A stretch of DNA of 38,794 nt, taken from positions 1-38,794 of the forward strand of contig JAHDHZ010000012.1 in assembly GCA_020631045.1 (NCBI GenBank). The letters run 5' to 3'. Position numbers and translations under genes: made by a program. How positions within the stretch are numbered: position 1 is the first letter of the stretch; every line of letters starts with the position of its first letter. Positions 17,732 to 25,003 of the stretch are shown here, piece after piece. The notes under the pieces were generated by a model, which did no database searches, had not been told where the DNA came from, and worked only from the letters and a program-made list of their open reading frames with translations. This stretch comes from Flavobacteriales bacterium. GTDB taxonomy: Bacteria; Bacteroidota; Bacteroidia; Flavobacteriales_G; JALEGO01.

Positions 17732-17739
17732 TATTTTTG
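17732..17739 (+). promoter_or_regulatory. -7 box of the M20 dipeptidase gene
   Basis: TATTTTTG matches TAnnTTTG. A start site near 17744 would leave a 13-nt leader before the ATG at 17757 and would exclude the earlier ATG at 17706. No -33 TTG is seen at standard spacing. Confidence 0.45.
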
Positions 17740-17756
17740 AGACTCAACCATTCACT

Positions 17757-19127
17757 ATGCAACATTTAAAGCCCATTATTGAACAAAACAAGCAACGATA
17801 CATCGATGAACTGATCGAACTGTTAAAGATCCCTTCTGTAAGTGCAGATCCCGCCTATCGTGAAGATGTTTTTAAAACTGCTGAAAAAATCAAAGAAAAA
17901 TTTATCTCTATCGGGCTTGATAACGCACAGTGCATTGAAACACCTGGCTATCCGGTTGCATATGCCGAGAAAATCATTGATGCTTCAAAACCTACGGTAT
18001 TGGTTTATGGTCACTATGATGTACAACCTGCAGACCCTATTGAATTGTGGGACTCCCCTCCTTTTGAGCCTGTAATTAAAAACGAAAAGATCTATGCTCG
18101 CGGAGCAGCTGATGACAAAGGGCAAATGTATATGCATGTTCTGGCCGTGCAGAACATGCTTGAAAATAATTGCTTGCCTTGTAATGTAAAGTTTTTGATT
18201 GAAGGCGAAGAAGAAGTAGGTTCTGACAACTTAGAAGGGTTTGTGAAAAAACACAAAGAACTTTTAAAAGCTGATGTGATTTTAATTTCTGACACAGCGA
18301 TTATTGACAATGAGAATCCGTCAATTACTGTTGGGCTTCGAGGTTTGTCGTATGTCGAGGTAGAGGTCACTGGCCCTAACAGAGATTTGCATTCAGGAGT
18401 GTATGGGGGTGCGGTGGCCAATCCGATCAATGTGTTGAGTAAGATGATCTCATCAATGTTTGATGAAAATAACCACATTACTATTCCTGGCTTTTATGAT
18501 GATGTACAAGAGTTAAGCGCCACTGAACGAGCAAGTTTAGCTGAAGCTCCATTTAACGAAGAGGCCTATAAAGAAGAATTACAAATCGAAGCCGTATATG
18601 GTGAAAAAGGTTATGAAACTCGCGAGCGCTGTTCAATCAGACCTACCTTAGATGTAAATGGCATGTGGGGCGGATACATAGGAGAAGGCGCAAAAACAGT
18701 ATTGCCCTCAAAAGCCTATGCGAAAATATCGATGCGTTTAGTGCCTAACCAAAGCAGTGATAAAATCACTGAACTGTTCACCAAACACTTTGAATCAATA
18801 GCGCCTAAAGGTGTTAAAGTCAAGGTAAAACCTCATCACGGCGGAGAGCCTTTAGTGGTACCCACTGACTTTGATGCTTATAAAGCAGCAGAAATGGCCA
18901 TGCAGCAAACATTTGGCAAAAAGCCGGTGCCAGAGCGTGGGGGCGGAAGTATTCCGATTGTAGCGCTTTTTGAAAAAGAATTGGGCTTAAAATCTATTTT
19001 AATGGGCTTTGGATTAGACACCGATGACATTCACTCCCCAAATGAACATTACGGCATTTTCAATTACTTAAAAGGCATTGAGACCATTCCGTATTTTTAT
19101 CAGTATTACGCTGAGATGAAGGCCTAA
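17757..19127 (+). CDS. M20 family dipeptidase
   Basis: 456 residues from ATG 17757 (MQHLKPIIEQNKQRY), the usual length for Bacteroidota M20 dipeptidases; an ATG at 17706 would add 17 unrelated residues. It is a cytoplasmic di-zinc metallopeptidase expected to split dipeptides. Metal and catalytic motifs are complete: YGHYDVQPADP with H86, GAADDKGQ with D119, EGEEEVGS with the base/ligand glutamates at about 151-153, ISDTAIID, the dimerisation-domain HSGVYGGAVANP, GGGSIPIV, and DDIHSPNEHY with the last His ligand. No signal peptide. It is transcribed alone, between two minus-strand cargo genes. Confidence 0.93.
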   Translation: MQHLKPIIEQNKQRYIDELIELLKIPSVSADPAYREDVFKTAEKIKEKFISIGLDNAQCIETPGYPVAYAEKIIDASKPTVLVYGHYDVQPADPIELWDSPPFEPVIKNEKIYARGAADDKGQMYMHVLAVQNMLENNCLPCNVKFLIEGEEEVGSDNLEGFVKKHKELLKADVILISDTAIIDNENPSITVGLRGLSYVEVEVTGPNRDLHSGVYGGAVANPINVLSKMISSMFDENNHITIPGFYDDVQELSATERASLAEAPFNEEAYKEELQIEAVYGEKGYETRERCSIRPTLDVNGMWGGYIGEGAKTVLPSKAYAKISMRLVPNQSSDKITELFTKHFESIAPKGVKVKVKPHHGGEPLVVPTDFDAYKAAEMAMQQTFGKKPVPERGGGSIPIVALFEKELGLKSILMGFGLDTDDIHSPNEHYGIFNYLKGIETIPYFYQYYAEMKA

Positions 19128-19156
19128 TCTAAGAAATATAATTTCTGAAATTCACC

Positions 19157-21316
19157 CTACTGAACCACTAACCTTTTTTGAAAGCCCCCTTTAAATTGAT
19201 CATTTAGCTCAATAATATAAATACCAGCTTTTAATGCAGATGTATTTAAATGAACATTTTTTGCATTTACTTCAAAACGCTGAATGACACTACCTGAAAC
19301 ATTTTTAACAAATCCCTGGACATTATTTTTTCGATTTTGATTTGTTAAGAACAATTCAATCGATGGTCTGCCTTGTTGAATAACATTCGGAAACAATTCA
19401 AACTTGCCTTTATGACTATTGTAATCAAACACATGAATCACTTCAATTGAAGAATACTCAAATCTCCCATCAAAATCAACTTGTTTCAATCTGTAATAAA
19501 TCAAATCTGATTGAAATGAATGATCAATAGCCTCATAATATTGCGCGGCGTTAGAGTTTCCGTTACCTTGAATGATGTCAATAGTTTCAAAGTCTACTCC
19601 ATCATATGATCTTTGTACTTCAAAATAATCATTATTAATTTCAGAAGCTGTCGCCCAAGAAACCACAATACCTTGATTATCATTTAATTGCAAATTAAAA
19701 CTAACCAATTCAACAGGCAAAGCACTGGCTCCTGCTCCAACACCAAAAGGAGAAAATCCATCGTCATAATTTGAAATTTCAGCATACCTCATCACTCCAT
19801 TGGTAAAAGTAGCCGAATATTCTTCCCAACCTGAATCGTAGTGACCAATAAAAATACCATTTGGTATGTTCGCATTGAAGTTTGCCCCTTCATTTCCAGG
19901 CTCCCAACCAAGTTTTATATCAAATCTTTGAGTAGCATCTGAATTACTTAAATCCCAATAATGGCTTACATTTCTTGACGCATCAGAAACCATAGGGTGA
20001 GCTCCATCATAAGCAACAGCATTAAACTCATTCAACACTGCTGTTGTTGGATTCACAAAAACAGGTGTAAATGCAGTTGATGTACCAATTGGAATCTCAT
20101 AAACTACGTTACTAGCCCCATCTTCTATAATCATGCCTGGAGAGACATATGACGATACACTACCAGAATTCAACAAAGTACTTGAGGTACCTGAAGCATA
20201 ATCTAGATAAATATGTGTTCCTGGGTCTCCTGAATTGCCATCAAACAAAATACCATCAATTAAATTCAAGCTACTTGTTGCAATCTCCTCACCATCTTGT
20301 AAAGTAACACCAGTTGCACTCCTATTTTCAATAACTAAATTAGGAATATCTATAGTAGCCACATTTGGCAATTGTATTACATCTGAAACTTCTACTCCTG
20401 TTGTTTGAGCAACCAGCCCACTATACTTTAAAACAGTAGAGGCATTTTTATAAACTATATATCCGCTTGATGGTGTAGAGCCAGTCGGTGACTTTACAAT
20501 TTGAGCAGCTGAGGCCATTTCTAAAGTATCAGTAATTACTAAATAATCAACATCTGTAAAAGTTTTATCACCACTTCCATTAATCTTCAACTTAGAAAAC
20601 TCATTATTAGCAATGGTAATTGTTTGAGCTCCACCATCTAACTCAAACAAACCTGAATCACATATAACCTGAGCAGATGCCACAACAGGAGACGCATGAC
20701 AACAAGCATACACTGAATCTGCAGCCATTAATTTACTTGATGGATTTCCTTCAAAATCTATTTTTGAGACCACTGAAGCATCAGATACACTAAACCCAAT
20801 CGCTCCATTTGCATTAAGGGTACCTCCTCCCAAATATATTGCTGCATTAAAATTTAAGCTAACATCTACACCTGAAACAAGTTTTATTCCGCCATCAACA
20901 GTCATGCTTCCTCCATTCAAATCAATATAGTTCTCATAAGTTCCTGCAAAATAAACACAAGTCGATGCAATTGATATTGACACATCTCTTCTGACTTGTA
21001 ATGAAGAGGTTGCACCAGCAAATAGTAAGATTCCTTCATCTGGAGCTGCACCCGCACCACAATACGTTGAACTACCAACATCAAGTGTATTTGCTTCAGC
21101 AGCAAAAGAGGCCGGTATTGTCACTATTGTATTGGGAGATATATCTACATCATCAGAAATTCCTGGGTAGTCTATTCCAGGAATACAACCTGTGGTACAT
21201 AGCCCCCCCCAAGTTGTCCCGACATTCCAATTACCGTTAGATCTACTACTAAAAGTAGCTGCAATCAAGCTAGATGCACTAAATAAAAAGATGATATGTA
21301 ACAGAAGTCTTTTCAC
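19157..21316 (-). CDS. T9SS type A cargo protein
   Basis: 719 residues with a signal peptide (MKRLLLHIIFLFSASSLIAA). The mature start, NGNWNVGTTWGG and GIDYPGISDDVDI, is the motif common to Bacteroidota surface proteins with a beta-helix-like body. The middle is rich in Gly, Ser, Ala and Thr and poor in conserved motifs. A fibronectin-like block starts ALPVELVSFNLQLND and includes VSWATASEINNDYFEVQRS and YYRLKQVDFDG. The last 80 residues (FELFPNVIQQGRPSIEL to LKAGIYIIELND and KRLVVQ) are a T9SS type A sorting domain, which is cleaved with transfer to A-LPS. Function unknown. A G8 run lies in codons 36-38 (see the separate entry). Confidence 0.87.
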   Translation of the reverse strand: MKRLLLHIIFLFSASSLIAATFSSRSNGNWNVGTTWGGLCTTGCIPGIDYPGISDDVDISPNTIVTIPASFAAEANTLDVGSSTYCGAGAAPDEGILLFAGATSSLQVRRDVSISIASTCVYFAGTYENYIDLNGGSMTVDGGIKLVSGVDVSLNFNAAIYLGGGTLNANGAIGFSVSDASVVSKIDFEGNPSSKLMAADSVYACCHASPVVASAQVICDSGLFELDGGAQTITIANNEFSKLKINGSGDKTFTDVDYLVITDTLEMASAAQIVKSPTGSTPSSGYIVYKNASTVLKYSGLVAQTTGVEVSDVIQLPNVATIDIPNLVIENRSATGVTLQDGEEIATSSLNLIDGILFDGNSGDPGTHIYLDYASGTSSTLLNSGSVSSYVSPGMIIEDGASNVVYEIPIGTSTAFTPVFVNPTTAVLNEFNAVAYDGAHPMVSDASRNVSHYWDLSNSDATQRFDIKLGWEPGNEGANFNANIPNGIFIGHYDSGWEEYSATFTNGVMRYAEISNYDDGFSPFGVGAGASALPVELVSFNLQLNDNQGIVVSWATASEINNDYFEVQRSYDGVDFETIDIIQGNGNSNAAQYYEAIDHSFQSDLIYYRLKQVDFDGRFEYSSIEVIHVFDYNSHKGKFELFPNVIQQGRPSIELFLTNQNRKNNVQGFVKNVSGSVIQRFEVNAKNVHLNTSALKAGIYIIELNDQFKGGFQKRLVVQ
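21203..21210 (-). repeat. G8 homopolymer inside a surface-protein gene
   Basis: Eight consecutive C on the plus strand read as eight G in the coding strand (TGG GGG GGG, Trp36-Gly37-Gly38) of the type A cargo gene, only about 110 bp after its start codon. Slippage by one base would shift the frame just behind the signal peptide. It is the longest G/C homopolymer I noticed in the window. Confidence 0.9.
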
Positions 21317-21337
21317 AACAATTTCTACGCACTTTTA

Positions 21338-21345
21338 CAAACATA
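21338..21345 (-). promoter_or_regulatory. -7 box of the type A cargo gene
   Basis: The minus strand reads TATGTTTG, a match to TAnnTTTG. The start site would be near 21333, giving a leader of about 17 nt before the ATG at 21316. No -33 TTG at the usual spacing. Confidence 0.45.
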
Positions 21346-21426
21346 GGTTTCAAAAACTTATACACACTTTTTATAAACAAGCTCAGATCTTGAAACTTGC
21401 TAAAAATATTACTTTAATTTTAATAT

Positions 21427-22338
21427 ATGGCTAAAAAAGTTCTTATTTCTGGCGGATCAGGCCTGATCGGAAAAAAACTCTCAAATCTTTTAGTTCAAAA
21501 AGGGTATATTGTACATGTCTTGAGCCGCTCAAAGAGACAAAACCAAAATGGCATTTACTATTTTGTGTGGAATGTGCATAAACAAGAAGCCGAGCTAAAG
21601 GCATTTAAAAACATTGATATATTTATTCATTTGGCAGGAGCATCCATCGCTGAAGGTAGATGGACCTCTGCAAGAAAACAGCAAATTATTGATTCTCGAG
21701 TTAATTCTATGCAATTGGCTTTTGATAGTTTTTCAAAAGTGGGAGCATTTCCACCCCAAGTAATCTCTGCTTCAGGTATAGGTTTTTATGGAGCTAAAAC
21801 TACCAATCAAATTTTTAAAGAAACTGATCAAGCTGTTTCAAATGACTTTGCCGCTCAAGTATGTCAACAATGGGAAGCTGCAGCTCAAGTTTTTCAAAAC
21901 AAAAGCATTGTAAGTATCTTACGAACTGGTATTGTGCTAAGTAAATCGGGTGGAGCTTTACCCGTTATTGCCAAACCCATTCGCTTTTTTGCAGGAGCTG
22001 CTTTAGGCTCAGGCAAACAAATCATGCCCTGGATTCACATCAATGATTTATGTGCCTTGTTCTTTTTTGTAATCGATCAAAATTCGGGTGGAATATTCAA
22101 TGCTGTGACAGACAATGCTTCAAATAAAACCTTTAGCAAAACGCTTGCTAAAATTTTAAAGCGCCCGTTATGGCCTATTCATGTGCCCGCTTTTGTGCTT
22201 AAGATCATATTAGGTGAACAAGCTGAATTAGTCTTAGAAGGATCAGCTGTTAGCAGTAAAAAAATCAAGCAAGCAGGATTCAGCTTTGAATTTAAAACCT
22301 TAGAACAAGCTTTTGCAAAGGAGTACCAAAATCTTTAG
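21427..22338 (+). CDS. TIGR01777 family SDR epimerase-like protein
   Basis: 303 residues, full length for the TIGR01777/YfcH family of atypical short-chain dehydrogenases. The NAD(P)-binding loop is ISGGSGLIG (7-15). Other family blocks are HLAGASIAEGRWT (about 74-86), ISASGIGFYG (about 114-123), ILRTGIVLSKSGGALP (about 160-175), MPWIHINDLC (about 199-208) and the C-terminal DUF1731-like segment with WPIHVPAFVLKIILGEQAELVLEGSAVSSKK. The substrate of this family is not established. It is followed by the palindromic terminator-like element at 22368-22477. Confidence 0.92.
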   Translation: MAKKVLISGGSGLIGKKLSNLLVQKGYIVHVLSRSKRQNQNGIYYFVWNVHKQEAELKAFKNIDIFIHLAGASIAEGRWTSARKQQIIDSRVNSMQLAFDSFSKVGAFPPQVISASGIGFYGAKTTNQIFKETDQAVSNDFAAQVCQQWEAAAQVFQNKSIVSILRTGIVLSKSGGALPVIAKPIRFFAGAALGSGKQIMPWIHINDLCALFFFVIDQNSGGIFNAVTDNASNKTFSKTLAKILKRPLWPIHVPAFVLKIILGEQAELVLEGSAVSSKKIKQAGFSFEFKTLEQAFAKEYQNL

Positions 22339-22367
22339 ACTTTTTATTAAAAACTTCTCTCTCACCG

Positions 22368-22477
22368 CACAAAAATGTCTAAAAAAATTGGCAAGCCCTC
22401 CCAAAAGTTCAGAAATTGAGCTAAACTTTTTGGCGCACAGACTCACGCTGCCTTGCCATTTTTTTGACTTTTTTGTG
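22368..22477. terminator. Large bidirectional terminator-like palindrome with an inner hairpin
   Basis: The left arm (22368-22395) and right arm (22452-22477) are nearly complementary. Their core is GGCAAG / CTTGCC, flanked on both sides by A7 / T7 runs, so either strand can form a GC stem followed by a U run. The loop between the arms is not random: CCAAAAGTTCAG (22401-22412) pairs with CTAAACTTTTTGG (22421-22433) with one bulge and one mismatch, around an 8-nt loop. A weak third stem may form at 22434-22450. It fills most of the 239-bp gap between the SDR gene and the receptor gene. Whether it is only a terminator, a small RNA or a mobile repeat cannot be told from one copy. Confidence 0.7.
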
Positions 22478-22565
22478 ATGGTTCATTCGAACTTTTTAAT
22501 AAAATCTAGGAATTTCTTTTTAAGATGTTTTAACAACAAAATATTATCATCCACCCATAAAGGCC

Positions 22566-22573
22566 TACCTTTG
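22566..22573 (+). promoter_or_regulatory. -7 box abutting the receptor start codon
   Basis: TACCTTTG matches TAnnTTTG and ends 4 bp before the ATG at 22578. If transcription starts 4-6 bp after the box, it begins at the start codon, giving a leaderless mRNA. No -33 TTG at standard spacing. Confidence 0.45.
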
Positions 22574-22577
22574 AATT

Positions 22578-25001
22578 ATGAATAAATGTCTAGCACTTTT
22601 ACTTTTTTTCTTGAATAGCCTAATGGTTTTCGGGCAAAATCAATACACACTTTCAGGAAAACTGATCGATCAAGAAAACGCTCCAATTGCCTTTGCTACT
22701 ATTGCTCTTTTTGAGAACACGTCTAATAAACTTTTAAAGGCCAGCACAAGTGATGTAAATGGTTTGTTTGAGGTTGAGGCACTTAAAGCAGGTACATACA
22801 CCCTTAAAATATCATTCGTAGGATTCACAAATTATGAAAAAATACTGGAGATAAAAAAAGACACTGATTTGAAAACAATTGCCTTAAGCACTTCAGTGAA
22901 TAACCTCAAAACAATCGAAGTCTCTGCCCTTCGCCCTTTGGTTGAAATTAAGCCCAACAAAACAGTCTTTAATGTAGAAGGCACCATCAACGCTTCAGGT
23001 TCTGATGGGCTTGAATTGTTAAGAAAAGCTCCGGGCGTGATTGTAGACAATGACAACAACATCTCTTTGAAAGGCAAAAGCGGAGTACAAATTTATATTG
23101 ACAATAAACCCACTCAAATGGATGGTGAAGATTTAACAGCTTATCTTGAAAGTTTAAGTGCAGATCAAATTGACAACATTGAAATTATTTCTAATCCATC
23201 AGCCAGATTTGATGCTGCAGGTAGTGGCGGAATCATCAACGTAATTCTAAAAAAACAAAAATTAGAACACCTCAATGCAACGATTAACGCAGGATACAAT
23301 CAAGGGTTTTATCCGAAATTTAATCTTGGAACAACACTCAATTACAGAAAAAACAAGACCAATTTTTTCTTTTCTTACAATTATAGAGATCGGAAAATGC
23401 GCTCAGAGCATTCTTTTTATAGAGAGCAAAATGATTTTGTGTTACAATCTGACGCCTCTACATTGCGAGTAAGAAAAAGCCATAATTTAAAAACTGGAAT
23501 TGATTATTCTTTAAATAAAAAAAACACTATTGGGTTTTATGTTGAGGGTAACTTTACGCCTAACGGCAACTCTTTAGGATTGAATGATGCACAAATTGGG
23601 CCTTTAACTTTAGGCTTTGAAGAATTATTAAACACCTATGACTACACCTTAACAAGCAGAAACAACCGCGCCATAAACCTAAACTATTTATATAAAGACA
23701 CCAACGATCATGTTTTTATGATCAATCTAGATTATGGCCAGCGTACTGTTCAAAGCGATGTCAACCAACAAAACAACTGGCTAGCTCTTACAGACTCTAG
23801 TTTCTTAAGAGCTGAAGATATCATAAATGAACGGGCAACCCAAATTGACTTAGCCTCAATCAAACTTGATTATCAAGTACCCCTTTGGGACGGAAATTTA
23901 GCTCTAGGACACAAAACCAGTCAGGTAAATACAACGAATGATTTTTTATTTTATGATGTTATCTCAGGCAATAAAATCATCAACACAGACCAGACCAATG
24001 ACTTCGAATATAAAGAAACAGTCTACGCCTTTTATATAGAATATCAAAAGACTATCAAGAAATTTGATTTATCGCTTGGATTGCGTGACGAATACACAGA
24101 TTCAGACGGACGACTTACAAGCTTAGACACCACTCAGAACACCACCATCAAAAGAGACTACAACGATCTTTTTCCTTCATTTGGAGTAAGTTACAATGCT
24201 AGTAAAAAACAATCTTTTAGTTTAAACTACTCAAAAAGATTAGACCGTCCTAGCTTTAGAAAGCTAAACCCTTTTCAATACCGAATGAGCAGCATTACCT
24301 ATAGAGCAGGCAACCCTTTACTTACCCCACAATACACTCACAACATTGAACTCTCACACAGCTTTAGAAGATTTTTAAATACTTCAGTCAGTTATACTCT
24401 AGTGCAAGATTTTACCGCTGATGTCGTAAAAGCTCTTGATTCAAACATCACCATTCAAAAACCTTATAACATTGAAAATCAAAAGATCATTAGTCTAAAC
24501 AATTCACTGTACATTCCTGTTTCAAAAAAATATACGGTATATCTATCGAACTCTTTATCTAATATTAAAAATCAAAGTTTTATTGACTCATCTACCACCA
24601 TTGATTTAAATGTAACGGTGTGGAATTTATACATGCAAAACACCTTTACTATTTTTAATGATGTAAAAATGGAAGTGAGTGGATGGATCTCTTCTCCTGG
24701 AATTTGGCAAGGCAACATGCCCTATAAATGGCAAGGAAGTTTAGACTTAGGCTTTCAAAAGAAAATCATGAAAGAGCGTGGAAAAATCAGGTTGTCTTTC
24801 AGTGACATTCTATTTACCTCCCCTTGGCGTGTTGAAGCACAAACTGATAATCTGTATTTATTAGGTGGAGGAAACTGGGAATCACGTCAAGTGCGCCTAA
24901 ATTTCTCTTACACCTTTGGCAATCAAAAAATCAGAGCTAAGCGCATAAAAACAGGGCTTGATGATGAAAATAAACGCGCCTCAGGAGGTGAAGGTAGATA
25001 A
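22578..25001 (+). CDS. Outer-membrane beta-barrel receptor (TonB-dependent receptor-like)
   Basis: 807 residues with a signal peptide (MNKCLALLLFFLNSLMVFGQ). A carboxypeptidase-like regulatory domain follows (about 22-110: YTLSGKLIDQENAPIAFATI, FVGFTNYEKIL). The plug-like region (about 115-225) includes LRKAPGVIVDNDNNISLKGK, VQIYIDNKPTQM and NIEIISNPSARFDAAGSGGIINVILKK, as in the outer-membrane beta-barrel family typified by OMP_b-brl_3. The rest is a barrel of alternating aromatic strands, including NYSKRLDRPSFRKLNPF and RAGNPLLTPQYTHNIELS. The substrate is unknown and there is no SusD partner nearby. The C-terminal tail is basic (KIRAKRIKTGL) and goes past a usual terminal strand. Confidence 0.9.
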   Translation: MNKCLALLLFFLNSLMVFGQNQYTLSGKLIDQENAPIAFATIALFENTSNKLLKASTSDVNGLFEVEALKAGTYTLKISFVGFTNYEKILEIKKDTDLKTIALSTSVNNLKTIEVSALRPLVEIKPNKTVFNVEGTINASGSDGLELLRKAPGVIVDNDNNISLKGKSGVQIYIDNKPTQMDGEDLTAYLESLSADQIDNIEIISNPSARFDAAGSGGIINVILKKQKLEHLNATINAGYNQGFYPKFNLGTTLNYRKNKTNFFFSYNYRDRKMRSEHSFYREQNDFVLQSDASTLRVRKSHNLKTGIDYSLNKKNTIGFYVEGNFTPNGNSLGLNDAQIGPLTLGFEELLNTYDYTLTSRNNRAINLNYLYKDTNDHVFMINLDYGQRTVQSDVNQQNNWLALTDSSFLRAEDIINERATQIDLASIKLDYQVPLWDGNLALGHKTSQVNTTNDFLFYDVISGNKIINTDQTNDFEYKETVYAFYIEYQKTIKKFDLSLGLRDEYTDSDGRLTSLDTTQNTTIKRDYNDLFPSFGVSYNASKKQSFSLNYSKRLDRPSFRKLNPFQYRMSSITYRAGNPLLTPQYTHNIELSHSFRRFLNTSVSYTLVQDFTADVVKALDSNITIQKPYNIENQKIISLNNSLYIPVSKKYTVYLSNSLSNIKNQSFIDSSTTIDLNVTVWNLYMQNTFTIFNDVKMEVSGWISSPGIWQGNMPYKWQGSLDLGFQKKIMKERGKIRLSFSDILFTSPWRVEAQTDNLYLLGGGNWESRQVRLNFSYTFGNQKIRAKRIKTGLDDENKRASGGEGR

Positions 25002-25003
25002 AA

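Noticed and set aside
17706-17756. Longer N-terminus of the M20 dipeptidase
   Set aside because: The extra 17 residues are unlike the family, and a -7 box lies inside this stretch.
19132-19146. AGAAAT-ATA-ATTTCT hairpin between convergent dipeptidase and type A cargo genes
   Set aside because: Only a 6-bp AT stem with no T run; too weak to call a terminator.
22313-22585. 90-codon open frame between the SDR gene and the receptor gene
   Set aside because: It runs through the palindromic element, overlaps both neighbouring genes, and its translation is low-complexity with no recognisable features.
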